Source: Maritimibacter sp. (lineage in GTDB: Bacteria; Pseudomonadota; Alphaproteobacteria; Rhodobacterales; Rhodobacteraceae). From it: a stretch of 64,000 nt of DNA. The translations under genes and the position numbers were made by a program. Below the pieces are notes generated by a model. The model was given only the letters and a program-made list of their open reading frames with translations, did no database searches and was not told where the DNA came from. Of this stretch, positions 1 through 9,565 are shown one piece after another (the stretch's first letter is position 1; each line of letters opens with the position of its first letter). The DNA lies in assembly GCA_002701395.1 (NCBI GenBank), contig NZVC01000057.1, forward strand, positions 140,547 through 204,546. The letters are read 5' to 3'.

Positions 1-169
1 CGGTGAAGACGTCACCATCGGGCTGAAATTCGACTGGCTGAGCGATGCGAAGCTGGTTCTGACAGACGACCTGATCCGCGAGATGCTGAAGCAGCGCAAA
101 GAAGCCGGCATCGTGGACGAAAGCAAATTCGACGAGATCGAGACCGATAGCGGGTCCGAAGAGGAGTAA
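1..169 (+). CDS. rimP: Ribosome maturation factor RimP, C-terminal fragment
   Basis: Only the last ~55 codons are present; the 5' part lies outside the window. The visible frame reads [20 protein letters not shown], then a charged acidic tail ending EEE at a TAA at 167-169. RimP helps 30S subunit maturation. The call rests on tail similarity and on position 6 bp upstream of nusA, the usual rimP-nusA-ylxR-infB order. Confidence 0.85.
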   Translation, partial: GEDVTIGLKFDWLSDAKLVLTDDLIREMLKQRKEAGIVDESKFDEIETDSGSEEE

Positions 170-175
170 GAAGAC

Positions 176-1825
176 ATGGCCATTACTTCCGCCAACCAGC
201 TTGAGCTGCTGCAGACCGCAGAGGCCGTCGCGCGCGAGAAGATGATCGACCCCGGCCTTGTGGTCGAGGCGATGGAAGAGTCTCTCGCCCGTGCCGCCAA
301 GTCGCGCTACGGCTCGGAGATGGACATCCGCGTGTCGATTGACCGGAAGACCGGCAAGGCGACCTTCACCCGCGTCCGTACCGTCGTCGAAGACGAGGAA
401 CTGGAAAACTACCAGGCCGAGCTGACCGTCGAACAGGCGAAGCAGTACATGGAAAACCCGCAGGTCGGCGACATGCTGACCGACGAGGTTCCGCCGGTGG
501 AAATGGGCCGGATCGCCGCGCAGTCGGCCAAGCAGGTCATCCTGCAGAAGGTTCGCGAAGCCGAGCGTGACCGCCAGTACGACGAGTTCAAGGACCGCGC
601 CGGCACCATCATCAACGGCATCGTCAAGCGCGAGGAATACGGCAACGTCATCGTCGACGTGGGCCGCGGCGAAGCCATCCTGCGCCGGAACGAGAAGATC
701 GGCCGCGAAAGCTATCGCCCGAACGACCGCATCCGCTGCTACATCAAGGATGTCCGCCGCGAACCGCGCGGGCCGCAGATCTTCCTGTCGCGCACCGCGC
801 CGGAATTCATGGCCGAGCTGTTCAAGATGGAAGTGCCCGAGATCTACGACGGCATCATCGAGATCAAGGCCGTGGCCCGTGACCCGGGGTCGCGCGCGAA
901 GATCGCCGTGATCAGCTATGACAACTCGATCGACCCCGTCGGCGCCTGTGTCGGTATGCGCGGCTCGCGCGTGCAGGCCGTGGTGAACGAACTGCAGGGC
1001 GAGAAGATCGACATCATCCCGTGGAACGAAGACCAGCCGACCTTCCTGGTGAACGCGCTGCAACCCGCCGAGGTGACCAAGGTCGTCCTGGACGAGGAAG
1101 CCGAGCGCATCGAGGTTGTCGTGCCCGAGGAACAGCTGTCGCTGGCCATTGGCCGTCGCGGCCAGAACGTGCGGCTTGCGTCGCAGCTGACCAACCTTGA
1201 TATCGACATCATGACCGAGGCCGAGGAATCCGCCCGTCGTCAGGCCGAGTTCGAGGAACGCACCAAGCTGTTCGTCGATACGCTGGATCTGGACGAGTTC
1301 TTCGCCCAGCTGCTGGTTTCGGAAGGCTTCACCAACCTCGAAGAGGTCGCCTATGTCGAGCTGGACGAACTGACCGTCATCGACGGCGTCGACGACGACA
1401 CGGCGAACGAGCTTCAGGCCCGTGCCCGCGACTTCATCGACGAACAGAACCGCAAGGCGCTGGAACACGCCCGCGAGCTGGGCGTTGAGGACAGCCTTGT
1501 GAACTTCGAGGGCCTGACCCCGCAGATGGTCGAGGCGCTGGCGATGGACGACGTCAAGACGCTGGAAGATTTCGCGACCTGCGCCGACTGGGAACTGGCC
1601 GGTGGCTGGACCACCGAGAACGGCGAACGCAAGAAAGACGACGGGATTCTCGAAAAATTCGAGGTTTCGCTTGAGGAAGCGCAGGACATGGTGATGACCG
1701 CGCGTATTCAACTGGGCTGGGTCGATCCCGCCGAACTGGAAGCCGACGAGGAAGAGCTGGACGTCGATGCCGAGGAAGACGGCGAGAACGAAGGCGAAGA
1801 AACCGCACAGGAGGCCGGGGCCTGA
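176..1825 (+). CDS. nusA: Transcription termination/antitermination factor NusA
   Basis: A 549-residue NusA that binds RNA polymerase and nascent RNA to modulate pausing, termination and antitermination. The order is an N-terminal RNAP-binding domain, an S1 domain around residues 140-205 ([20 protein letters not shown]), two KH domains to about residue 350 including the [10 protein letters not shown] loop, then an alphaproteobacterial extension of helix-hairpin-helix acidic repeats ending in a Glu/Asp-rich tail. It begins 6 bp after rimP and lies 22 bp before the YlxR gene, consistent with one operon. The length fits alphaproteobacterial NusA. Confidence 0.97.
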   Translation: MAITSANQLELLQTAEAVAREKMIDPGLVVEAMEESLARAAKSRYGSEMDIRVSIDRKTGKATFTRVRTVVEDEELENYQAELTVEQAKQYMENPQVGDMLTDEVPPVEMGRIAAQSAKQVILQKVREAERDRQYDEFKDRAGTIINGIVKREEYGNVIVDVGRGEAILRRNEKIGRESYRPNDRIRCYIKDVRREPRGPQIFLSRTAPEFMAELFKMEVPEIYDGIIEIKAVARDPGSRAKIAVISYDNSIDPVGACVGMRGSRVQAVVNELQGEKIDIIPWNEDQPTFLVNALQPAEVTKVVLDEEAERIEVVVPEEQLSLAIGRRGQNVRLASQLTNLDIDIMTEAEESARRQAEFEERTKLFVDTLDLDEFFAQLLVSEGFTNLEEVAYVELDELTVIDGVDDDTANELQARARDFIDEQNRKALEHARELGVEDSLVNFEGLTPQMVEALAMDDVKTLEDFATCADWELAGGWTTENGERKKDDGILEKFEVSLEEAQDMVMTARIQLGWVDPAELEADEEELDVDAEEDGENEGEETAQEAGA

Positions 1826-1847
1826 TCTCAGGCCTCGGGTGGCGCGG

Positions 1848-2486
1848 ATGGCTCGCGGTGGCCAACCGAAAGACCGGGATGCAGGGCCCGAACGGCGCTG
1901 CATCGTGACCGGAGAGGGTCAGCCCAAACAAGGGCTGATCCGTTTTGTCGTGGGACCCGACGGACAAATTGTCCCCGATGTCCTTGAAAAACTGCCCGGA
2001 AGAGGTATCTGGGTAAGGTCTGACAGGTCCGCCCTGGACCAAGCCGTGAAAAAACGGCTGTTTGCCCGGGCCGCCAGACAGGCAGTTACCGTTCCGGATT
2101 CGCTGGCCGACGAGGTCGAACGCCAGATCACCCAGCGGGTGATCGACCTGATCGCGATGGCGCGCAAAGCCGGTCGGGCCGTAGCGGGCTATGAGAAGGT
2201 CAAAAGCTGGCTCGACACCGGAGAGGCCCAAGTGCTGATCCAGGCGACCGACGGATCGGAACGCGGCAAGAGCAAGTTGAAGGCGCCGGATGGCGAAGAC
2301 TCCTTTGTGGGCGAGCTTTCGGCGCAGGAATTGGGTTTGGCATTCGGGCGGGAACATGTGATACATGGCGCGCTTGCGACTGGCGGACTCACGAGACGTG
2401 TAGTAGAGGAAGCCGCGCGGCTCTCTGGCCTGCGCAGGACGAACGGGGGTAACGATGCCTCCGGAAAGGATTTGAAGACGCGATGA
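1848..2486 (+). CDS. YlxR-family RNA-binding protein with C-terminal L7Ae-like domain
   Basis: A 212-residue protein. The N-terminal YlxR/DUF448 domain shows [11 protein letters not shown] and GRGIWVR; the C-terminal half ([19 protein letters not shown]) resembles the L7Ae/YlxQ RNA-binding fold, so two nusA-infB linker proteins appear fused, as is common in alphaproteobacteria. The ORF is open back to 1767 inside nusA, but ATG 1848 avoids that overlap and sits just before the conserved domain. The stop overlaps the infB start (ATGA, 2483-2486), implying translational coupling. The exact function is not established. Confidence 0.88.
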   Translation: MARGGQPKDRDAGPERRCIVTGEGQPKQGLIRFVVGPDGQIVPDVLEKLPGRGIWVRSDRSALDQAVKKRLFARAARQAVTVPDSLADEVERQITQRVIDLIAMARKAGRAVAGYEKVKSWLDTGEAQVLIQATDGSERGKSKLKAPDGEDSFVGELSAQELGLAFGREHVIHGALATGGLTRRVVEEAARLSGLRRTNGGNDASGKDLKTR

Positions 2487-5002
2487 GCGATACTGACGGC
2501 AAGAAACCTCTTGGTCTGCGTAGTGGCCCTCGTTCCGGCAACGTGAAGCAGAGCTTCAGCCACGGACGGACCAAGAACGTGGTGGTGGAAACGAAACGCA
2601 AGCGCGTTGTCGTGCCGAAGCCCGGTGCCGCAGGCAAATCGTCGGGTGGCGGCAAGGACGGGGGCGATCCCTCGCGCCGTCCCGCCGGTATTTCGGATGC
2701 GGAACTTGAACGCCGCATGAAGGCGCTTGCCGCCGCGAAGGCCCGCGAGGCCGACGAGGCGAAGCAGCGTGAAGAAGACGAGCGGCAGCGCGCTGAAGAG
2801 CGCGAGCGCCGCCGTGCCGAAATCGAGGCCAAAGAGCGCGAAGAGCGCGAGCGCGAGGAAGCCGCAAAGCGCAAGGCCGAAGAAGACGAACGCCGCCAGC
2901 GTGAAGCTGAGGAAGCCAAGGCGAAAGCCGCGGCTGACCGTGCGAAGCCTGCCAAGACCGAAAAGGCCGCCGCACCCGCCCCCGATCCCGCGGGCGAGGA
3001 AGCGCGTGCCGCGAAGGGCCCCAGCGGCCCCCGCAAACCCGACCGCGAGCGGACCGAAAACCGCGATCGCCCGGCGAAGCGTGGCCGCGACGACGGCAAC
3101 CGCCGGTCCGGCAAGCTGACCCTGAATCAGGCGCTGTCCGGTGGCGAAGGCGGCCGGCAGAAATCGCTCGCCGCGATGAAGCGCAAGCAAGAGCGTGCGC
3201 GTCAAAAGGCGATGGGCGGTGGCGACAGCCGCGAAAAGGTCGTGCGTGACGTGCAGGTTCCCGAGACCATCGTGGTGTCGGAACTGGCCAACCGTATGGC
3301 TGAACGCGTCGCCGACGTGGTGAAGGCCCTGATGCAGAACGGCATGATGGTCACCCAGAACCAGTCGATCGACGCCGACACGGCGGAACTGATCGTCGAG
3401 GAATTTGGCCACAAGGTCGTCCGCGTGTCGGATGCCGACGTGGAACAGGTGATCGACACCGTCGAGGACAAGGCCGAAGATCTCAAGGCGCGCCCGCCGG
3501 TCATCACGATCATGGGCCACGTCGACCACGGCAAAACCTCGCTGCTGGACGCGATCCGCGAAACCAACGTGACCGGTGGCGAAGCCGGCGGCATCACGCA
3601 GCACATCGGCGCCTATCAGGTGAAGACGAAGGCCGGCACTGTTCTGACCTTCCTCGACACGCCGGGCCACGCTGCCTTTACCTCGATGCGGGCCCGCGGT
3701 GCGGACGTCACGGACATCGTGGTGCTGGTCGTGGCGGCCGATGACGCGGTCATGCCGCAGACGATCGAGGCCATCAACCACGCGAAAGCGGCTGGTGTCC
3801 CGATGATCGTCGCGATCAACAAGACCGACCTGCCCGCCGCGAACCCGACCAAGGTTCGGACCGATCTGCTTCAGCACGAAGTGGTGGTCGAACAGATGTC
3901 GGGTGACGTGCAGGACGTCGAAGTGTCCGCGCACACCGGCAAGGGTCTGGACGAACTGCTGGAAGCCATCGCGCTTCAGGCCGAGATCCTTGAGATCAAC
4001 GCCAACCCCGACCGCGCCGCCCAAGGTGCCGTGATCGAGGCGCAGCTTGACGTGGGCCGTGGTCCCGTCGCCACCGTTCTGGTTCAGAACGGCACGCTGA
4101 AGCAGGGCGACATCTTCGTCGTCGGCGAACAGTGGGGCAAGGTGCGCGCGCTGATCAACGACAAGGGCGAACGCGTCAAGGAAGCCGGTCCGTCGGTTCC
4201 GGTCGAGGTGCTTGGCCTTAACGGCACGCCCGAGGCGGGCGACGTTCTGAACGTCGTCGAGACCGAGGCGCAGGCCCGCGAGATCGCCGAATACCGCGAG
4301 GACGCCGCGAAGGAAAAACGCGCCGCTGCCGGTGCCGCGACCACGCTCGATCAGCTTCTGGCGAAAGCCAAGGAAGATCAGAACGTGTCCGAGCTTCCGA
4401 TCCTGGTGAAGGCCGACGTGCAGGGCTCTGCCGAGGCCATCGTTCAGGCGATGGAGAAGATCGGCAACGACGAGGTCCGTGTCCGGGTTCTGCACTATGG
4501 TGTGGGCGCCATCACGGAAACCGACGTGGGTCTTGCCGAAGCATCCGGTTCGCCGGTTATCGGCTTCAACGTCCGTGCGAACGCACCGGCGCGGAACGCC
4601 GCGAACCAGAAGGGCGTCGAGATCCGGTACTACAGCGTGATCTACGACCTTGTGGACGACGTGAAGAAAGCGGCCTCTGGCCTGCTGGGCGCCGAGATCC
4701 GCGAGAACTTCATTGGCTACGCGCAGATCAAAGAGGTCTTCAAGGTCTCGAAGGTCGGCAACGTCGCTGGCTGTCTGGTCACCGAAGGTGTGGCGCGCCG
4801 CTCTGCCGGTGTCCGCCTGCTGCGCGACGACGTGGTGATCCACGAGGGCACGCTGAAAACGCTGAAGCGCTTCAAGGACGAAGTCGCCGAGGTTCAGTCG
4901 GGTCAGGAATGCGGCATGGCGTTCGAGAACTACGAAGACATTCGCCCGGGCGATGTCATCGAGATCTTCGAGCGCGAGGAAGTCGAACGCTCGCTGTCGT
5001 AA
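2483..5002 (+). CDS. infB: Translation initiation factor IF-2
   Basis: An 839-residue GTPase that delivers initiator tRNA to the 30S subunit and promotes subunit joining. A long Lys/Glu/Arg/Ala-rich low-complexity N-terminus (about residues 75-200) precedes an IF2_N domain. The G domain carries G1 GHVDHGKT (about 345), G3 DTPGH (about 391) and G4 NKTD (about 447), followed by domains II-IV. It is the last gene of the rimP-nusA-ylxR-infB operon and is followed by a strong hairpin terminator. Confidence 0.98.
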   Translation: MSDTDGKKPLGLRSGPRSGNVKQSFSHGRTKNVVVETKRKRVVVPKPGAAGKSSGGGKDGGDPSRRPAGISDAELERRMKALAAAKAREADEAKQREEDERQRAEERERRRAEIEAKEREEREREEAAKRKAEEDERRQREAEEAKAKAAADRAKPAKTEKAAAPAPDPAGEEARAAKGPSGPRKPDRERTENRDRPAKRGRDDGNRRSGKLTLNQALSGGEGGRQKSLAAMKRKQERARQKAMGGGDSREKVVRDVQVPETIVVSELANRMAERVADVVKALMQNGMMVTQNQSIDADTAELIVEEFGHKVVRVSDADVEQVIDTVEDKAEDLKARPPVITIMGHVDHGKTSLLDAIRETNVTGGEAGGITQHIGAYQVKTKAGTVLTFLDTPGHAAFTSMRARGADVTDIVVLVVAADDAVMPQTIEAINHAKAAGVPMIVAINKTDLPAANPTKVRTDLLQHEVVVEQMSGDVQDVEVSAHTGKGLDELLEAIALQAEILEINANPDRAAQGAVIEAQLDVGRGPVATVLVQNGTLKQGDIFVVGEQWGKVRALINDKGERVKEAGPSVPVEVLGLNGTPEAGDVLNVVETEAQAREIAEYREDAAKEKRAAAGAATTLDQLLAKAKEDQNVSELPILVKADVQGSAEAIVQAMEKIGNDEVRVRVLHYGVGAITETDVGLAEASGSPVIGFNVRANAPARNAANQKGVEIRYYSVIYDLVDDVKKAASGLLGAEIRENFIGYAQIKEVFKVSKVGNVAGCLVTEGVARRSAGVRLLRDDVVIHEGTLKTLKRFKDEVAEVQSGQECGMAFENYEDIRPGDVIEIFEREEVERSLS

Positions 5003-5022
5003 GACAACCGCGTCTGGGATTA

Positions 5023-5060
5023 CAAAACGGGCCGAGGGAAACCTTGGCCCGTTTTGCGTT
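5023..5060 (+). terminator. Rho-independent terminator of the nusA-infB operon
   Basis: A 15-bp stem (CAAAACGGGCCGAGG / CCTTGGCCCGTTTTG, one G-U pair) with a GAAA loop. The T-rich side of the stem is followed by CGTTTGC. It lies 20 bp after infB. Confidence 0.85.
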
Positions 5061-5082
5061 TGCGGAGTCGCCGGCAAAGAAA

Positions 5083-5105
5083 AAGGGGCGGATGAACCGC
5101 CCCTT
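5083..5105 (-). terminator. Rho-independent terminator of the 608-aa minus-strand gene
   Basis: AAGGGGCGG / CCGCCCCTT with a 5-nt loop. On the minus strand it runs straight into a T-rich tract (CCCCTTTTTCTTTG). It lies 27 bp past the stop at 5133. Confidence 0.8.
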
Positions 5106-5132
5106 GTGACTGTATGACCGTGGTTGCCGGGA

Positions 5133-6959
5133 TCAGACCAGCTTAAGCTGCTTCTTCTTCGGCGCGTTGCCCTGTTCAGCCTTCCATTCGCGGAAAGCGT
5201 CCCAGTGGTCGATCAGCATGGTCAGCGTTTCGCCGCGCGACAGGCCGCCACGACGGCCCTTGGCGATGTTGCGAAGCGACAGGATCGGATTGTCCTTGTC
5301 GAGGTTCGCGCCGTACTCGATCCCGTCAAGGAACTCTTCGCCCATCGCGGCATGTTCGCGCATTACCCGATAGATGAAATAGGTCATCACGCCGGATGAT
5401 CCGATTTCGGTCATGCCGCGACGGCGCGAGCGGGCGAATCCTTTCGAGATATCCGGGTGCCGTTCCAGCGTCGCAAGGATCTCGGTCGCCGAGGGGCTGT
5501 TGCCGCTGCCGGTCAGGGGCAGGTTGTTGTCCTCTTTCCACTGCAGCTTGGCGGCGGCGGCCAGAACCCGGTCATCGACGCGGTTGCCGGCCCGGCGCAC
5601 GGTGCGCTTGGCGTGGGTGTCGAAGGTGGCGAATGCCTCTTCCGGGATGCCGGTGGCAATCGGAACCTCGATCGGCGCGTCCGCCGCGATGATGGCGTGC
5701 AGACGGTGCTGGCCGTTCAACAGGCGCGGCGTGTCGTCGTTGGCGGCTGCCATCGGATCGCCGGTAAAGCAGATCGGCTGCGCGTTCAGCATCCAGTTGC
5801 CGTTGAGGATGTCACGCTTGATCACGTCGATATGGTTCTTCTGGACCTTCCGGTTGCCAGAGTTGAACTGCATCCACTCGCGCGCCAGTTCGGGCGTCAC
5901 GGTCATCATGCGCACCCGCTCGCGGCCTTCGTCGGCTTGGGCGCCTTTCAGGATCTCTTCATCGGTCTGGCCGCCGAACGCGTCGGTGGCCTGCGACGTG
6001 TCGAACCGGCCCTCGCGCAGGCCGGGGTACCCGTCGACCAGCGGCAGGCCAAGGTTGGCGGGCGCCTGTTCGCGCAGCGCGGCACGCGACACGGGCTGGC
6101 CATTCTCGTCCAGCGGAGTCGAGCCGTAATCTTCCTTCCACGCGTAGTGCTGCGTGATCTTGCGGCCGCTGACGTGATCGTTGAACGCAAGGATTGACAG
6201 CGCCAGCGCGTTGTCGACGGGAAGGGGCAGGCCGTTCTGTTCCAGCACGCTGACCTGCATGCAGAACATGCCAGCGGGCGTATCCAGCCCGGACGTACGG
6301 TCAGGGCCGATCTCGCGCAGGAAGGTCAGCAATTCGGCGCGCAGCCCGGCGCGGATGGCCATATAGGCCAGCACAGGGCGTGCGGTGGAATGCAGGCGGC
6401 TGCCGCGGGTGGTTTCGGCGATGTCGCAGGCGTCTTCCAGCTCGGGGTTGGCGGACAGCACGCGGTCATAACGCGACCAGCTGATCGGCAGGTTCTCGCG
6501 GCCAAGGCTGCCGTTCTCGATCCGGATCAGCTTGGACATGGTACGGACAACCTTGCCCGCGTTGCGGACGCCGCGGCTTTCCAGCACGCCTTGGTACGAC
6601 CGGCGGCGATGCTGGTCGATGGTGTGCAGCGTGTCGGCCCGGACGTTCCGGGCGACGATGGTTTGGAACGGGACGCCGGCCTTGATGCAGGCATTCAGGC
6701 GCTGGATGCCGTCGATGACGCGACCGGCCTCGTCCAGGATGATCGGCTGGCCGTTCAGGATCCACGCGCCGTTGGTCATTGCCTGGGCGTAGGTCGAGAT
6801 GGCCTTTTTGTCTTCGGCGGGGTTCACAGCCGATTCAAGCAGGAGCGAGGCGCGCTCGGGCGTGATCTCTTCGACGTCGAAGGTCAGGCGTGCGGCTTCT
6901 TTCGTCGTCGGGGCGGCGGCGCGGTGGTCGGCGCCGGCGGTGCCTTTTACCATTTTCAT
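5133..6959 (-). CDS. Protein with two tandem phage-type 'NGQHRL' (ParB/DGQHR-like) units
   Basis: A 608-residue protein built from two related units. Unit 1 (about residues 30-270) has ITPERASLL, NGAWILNGQPI and a degenerate core DGIQRLNA (83-90). Unit 2 (about 353-592) has VTPELAREW, NGNWMLNAQPI and the intact core LNGQHRLHA (414-422), followed by FDTHAKRTVRRAGN. Both have the pattern x-x-G-x-W-x-L-N-x-Q-P-I, then the core, then T-hydrophobic-D-x-x-x-x-R. Single units of this kind occur in phage and actinobacterial proteins, usually of unknown function. It lacks an obvious signal peptide or membrane segment, stands alone, and converges on infB with its own terminator. Enzymatic activity is unproven. 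Confidence 0.7.
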   Translation of the reverse strand: MKMVKGTAGADHRAAAPTTKEAARLTFDVEEITPERASLLLESAVNPAEDKKAISTYAQAMTNGAWILNGQPIILDEAGRVIDGIQRLNACIKAGVPFQTIVARNVRADTLHTIDQHRRRSYQGVLESRGVRNAGKVVRTMSKLIRIENGSLGRENLPISWSRYDRVLSANPELEDACDIAETTRGSRLHSTARPVLAYMAIRAGLRAELLTFLREIGPDRTSGLDTPAGMFCMQVSVLEQNGLPLPVDNALALSILAFNDHVSGRKITQHYAWKEDYGSTPLDENGQPVSRAALREQAPANLGLPLVDGYPGLREGRFDTSQATDAFGGQTDEEILKGAQADEGRERVRMMTVTPELAREWMQFNSGNRKVQKNHIDVIKRDILNGNWMLNAQPICFTGDPMAAANDDTPRLLNGQHRLHAIIAADAPIEVPIATGIPEEAFATFDTHAKRTVRRAGNRVDDRVLAAAAKLQWKEDNNLPLTGSGNSPSATEILATLERHPDISKGFARSRRRGMTEIGSSGVMTYFIYRVMREHAAMGEEFLDGIEYGANLDKDNPILSLRNIAKGRRGGLSRGETLTMLIDHWDAFREWKAEQGNAPKKKQLKLV

Positions 6960-7630
6960 GCCGTTGCCCTTTCGATCTTGCCAGCCGCGTGCGGCTGCGT
7001 GGAATGAAGCCCTTCGGGCGCGCCGGGCCGGACCGTAGCGGTCTGGTGCGACGGGCGCCGCTTTGGGATGTGGGTATTCCGGATCATCGCGTTCAGTACC
7101 ATTGAAAACTCATACCAAGATATTCGCATATGATGCAGCAACGTGCCGCCTACATTCAATGTGTACTTCGCAAATCGCATTGTCGCAAGCCCGATTTTTG
7201 CCTCAATTGAGATTTTCGCGAACTTCCGCCTATGTCACATGGGGCAGCTGTTGAATAAAGAATGACTCCTAAACATGAGAATTTCCTGCACGAATTAATG
7301 AGTCGGCGGTTTTTCGCCAATCCGGATACAACCCGGGGTTTCAGGCCGGATCATCCTGAACGGGAAACGACATGAATTCAGATCCGCCTGCAAATCATTC
7401 GATCAATTGGTCCGTGGGACCACATTCGAGACACAATCACCTGACGTATATGGATTTTATCCACGAAACTGTGATCAATACGCCAAGTTGGGGATAAAAT
7501 TCGAAGACCGCCTTCCGATACTCGTTTCCGGATTAAGCATGCCATGCGAGTGTCAAACGTGGAGACACACTTTAAAAGCGAATCCGGACAAAGCCACGCG
7601 AAGCAGATACCGGGTTCCTCAAAGACCGAG
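6960..7630. other. 671-bp region without a convincing gene
   Basis: An AT-richer divergent spacer between the 608-aa gene (minus) and the ORF at 7631 (plus). Short open frames (for example 7407-7634) have atypical composition and no ribosome-binding site. It presumably holds both promoters. No repeat, tRNA or clear riboswitch fold was recognised. Confidence 0.5.
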
Positions 7631-8254
7631 ATGACAGTGAAACACACACAGACGGAAGAACTCCGCACCGCACGCATTTTTGCGATTAACTGGGGACAAG
7701 CACCTTCGATCGCAAAACTTCAGCCCGAGGATCTCGGTGCTGCTCGGCTTATGAAGGTGGGAATTCACATTCGGGAATTCTGCCAGCCCTTGTCCAACTT
7801 CCTGAACCGCGGGCTTCCGGTCGGGCAGGTCCCGCTTCCGGCGATCGACCTGACTTTCCTTGCCCTTGATGCGCTGGCCGAAGCGGACGCGCGGCGCGAC
7901 GGCCCCGGGTGGAAGCCCGTTTCTGGACGCGTCACCGTCGCCGAGGGCACCGGGGCGCTGTACCGCCGGGGCGTTTGGCTGGAAAGCGGCGATGGCCGGA
8001 TCCTTGACCTGAACCGCGCCGATGCCGCGGATGGCGTTCGCGTCGCCAAGGCGCAACGCAGCCTGATCTCGGAGTACCGGTCGGAATCCACGCTGTCGGT
8101 CCGCAAGACCAGCGTACTTCTGGACATATGGCGGGGCACGGCGCCGGGCTATGCGAACTTCGCAAGCCAGGACGACATGCAGCGCGCTTATGCGAGAATG
8201 AAACGTAACGTCGCTGATATCATGGTGCTCGGGTCGGTACGGGCCGCCAGCTAA
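7631..8254 (+). CDS. Hypothetical protein at the flagellar locus border
   Basis: A 207-residue reading with no family I recognise. The frame is open from ATG 7544, but the upstream part is AT-rich with poor codon usage; ATG 7631 (MTVKHTQTEEL) or a later start near 7752 (MKVGIHIREF) is more likely. The C-terminal two thirds have typical high-GC third positions and look soluble, with a basic tail (YARMKRNVADIM). The gene converges on the DUF882 gene with 8 bp between stops. No flagellar TGCGAAAAA element lies upstream. The start is uncertain. Confidence 0.5.
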   Translation: MTVKHTQTEELRTARIFAINWGQAPSIAKLQPEDLGAARLMKVGIHIREFCQPLSNFLNRGLPVGQVPLPAIDLTFLALDALAEADARRDGPGWKPVSGRVTVAEGTGALYRRGVWLESGDGRILDLNRADAADGVRVAKAQRSLISEYRSESTLSVRKTSVLLDIWRGTAPGYANFASQDDMQRAYARMKRNVADIMVLGSVRAAS

Positions 8255-8262
8255 CGCAGGCT

Positions 8263-8865
8263 TTACCCGAACCAAACCCTTTGATCGCCAGAGTCGATGT
8301 GCACGAACCGCCCGCGATAGTGTCCGGTACCGCCGATCTGTAGCCACTGCGCGTACTCGGCCACATTCGCCACGTCGCCGCCTTTCACCACGAAGTCGAT
8401 CGCGCGCGCCCGCGTGTGGAACGAATTGACCGCCGCACCGTACCCTTCGGCGCGCAGCAGATCGTTCGTTTTCCGGCTGCGATAGCCAGAGTTCACCTGA
8501 ATCTCTCCGCTCAGCCCATCCCGCCGCGCCGCCGTGCGCATGGCGGCAAGCGCCCAGTATAGCCGCACGTCCATCTGCACGACCTGCTTCTGACGCCAGT
8601 CCCGCAGCAGATAGTTTATGGTTTGCAGGCCCTTCAGGTCATACCCGGCGGTGCCGAAGAACAGGACGCGTTGGCGTTCGTCGGTATTGGGATTGTAGAG
8701 ATCCAGATAAGGCTCGATGAACGGCACCAGCTTGTCCAGCCGACTGTCGGTGCGCACGGGCGGCGGAATATCCAGCCCGGCGGCGAAGGCCGGGATGCCG
8801 GGCAAAAGCCCGCAAGCCGCGGTTGCGGCAACCTTTCCGATGAAGCTACGCCGTGTAACGTTCAT
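8263..8865 (-). CDS. Exported DUF882 / M15-type murein endopeptidase-like protein
   Basis: A 200-residue protein with a Tat-type signal (TRRSFIGK, then an Ala-rich h-region ending AFA). The C-terminal half matches DUF882/YcbK-type M15 peptidases: SGYRSRKTN, the zinc motif SFHTRARAID (H-x6-D) and the final FVHIDSG. The expected function is zinc-dependent cleavage of peptidoglycan cross-links in the periplasm. ATG 8865 is preferred over ATG 8874 because AAGGA then sits 8 bp upstream. The flagellar element TGCGAAAAA lies in that gap. It is adjacent to flgD, suggesting a wall-remodelling role during flagellar assembly. Confidence 0.8.
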   Translation of the reverse strand: MNVTRRSFIGKVAATAACGLLPGIPAFAAGLDIPPPVRTDSRLDKLVPFIEPYLDLYNPNTDERQRVLFFGTAGYDLKGLQTINYLLRDWRQKQVVQMDVRLYWALAAMRTAARRDGLSGEIQVNSGYRSRKTNDLLRAEGYGAAVNSFHTRARAIDFVVKGGDVANVAEYAQWLQIGGTGHYRGRFVHIDSGDQRVWFG

Positions 8866-8873
8866 TTTTCGCA
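8865..8873 (-). promoter_or_regulatory. Flagellar element TGCGAAAAA, copy 1
   Basis: An exact 9-mer in sense orientation, between the Shine-Dalgarno AAGGA and the preferred start ATG of the DUF882 gene. The element's last base pair overlaps that ATG. Confidence 0.55.
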
Positions 8874-8898
8874 TCCTTAAGTGCGCGAAAGTCCTCGC

Positions 8899-9555
8899 TT
8901 ACTCGATCCTCACGATATCGCCACTGCGGGCCATCGTACCGCCGGCAAGGTTCAGGAACTGCTGGCCGCCGACGTAAGAGACCGAGTCGACGGTGTCGCG
9001 GACAAAGGTGTTGTACCCGCCTGTGGCATCCTCGGCGGTCAGCGACACGCGATAGGTCCCGGCGGGGGCGGGCTGTCCATAGGCATCCAGCCCATCCCAG
9101 ACCACCTCGTTGATGACCCCGGTCGTGGTCGGCAGCTGTTCGATTGTGCGGACCACGTTGCCGCTGGCATCGGTGATCACCGCACCAACGGTGCTGGCCG
9201 TGCCTTCCAGTTCGTAGCCGAAGGCAAACGGCATCCCGACCGCGTGCAGGTTGATCGTATCCGCCGGAACCGAAACCGTCCGGCCGATCAGCGAGGCCTC
9301 GGACATCGAGGCGGTCAGCGCAAGGCTCGACCGCAACTGTTCAAGCTGGGCGTTCATGTTCACCGACTGCTCGACCTGCGTCAGCGTTGCGATCTGCGAC
9401 ACGAACTGCGTGGCGTCCATCGGTTCCAACGGGTCCTGGTTCTGGATCTGGGCGACCAGCAGGCCAAGGAAGGTTTCGTAATCCTGTCCAAGCTGGGACA
9501 GCGAGGTTTCCGACGTCGCGGTGACGTTCGCGGCAGTGACGGAGCTGATGCTCAT
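8899..9555 (-). CDS. flgD: Flagellar hook-capping protein FlgD
   Basis: A 218-residue hook scaffold protein, exported and placed at the tip of the growing hook. The conserved N-terminal signature is present (FLGLLVAQIQNQDPLEPMD, then FVSQIATLTQVEQS), with a C-terminal FlgD Tudor/Ig-like region (PAPAGTYRVSLTAED). It is downstream of fliK (11-bp gap) on the minus strand, the common fliK-flgD pairing, and upstream of the DUF882 gene. The length is normal. Confidence 0.95.
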   Translation of the reverse strand: MSISSVTAANVTATSETSLSQLGQDYETFLGLLVAQIQNQDPLEPMDATQFVSQIATLTQVEQSVNMNAQLEQLRSSLALTASMSEASLIGRTVSVPADTINLHAVGMPFAFGYELEGTASTVGAVITDASGNVVRTIEQLPTTTGVINEVVWDGLDAYGQPAPAGTYRVSLTAEDATGGYNTFVRDTVDSVSYVGGQQFLNLAGGTMARSGDIVRIE

Positions 9556-9565
9556 TTGGGTGTCC

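Noticed and set aside
2189..5077. Minus-strand 962-codon frame opposite infB
   Set aside because: Shadow of infB; no domains, no ribosome-binding site, and infB is unambiguous.
7407..7634. 75-codon frame in the 6960-7630 spacer
   Set aside because: No ribosome-binding site, poor codon bias, overlaps the start of the next gene.
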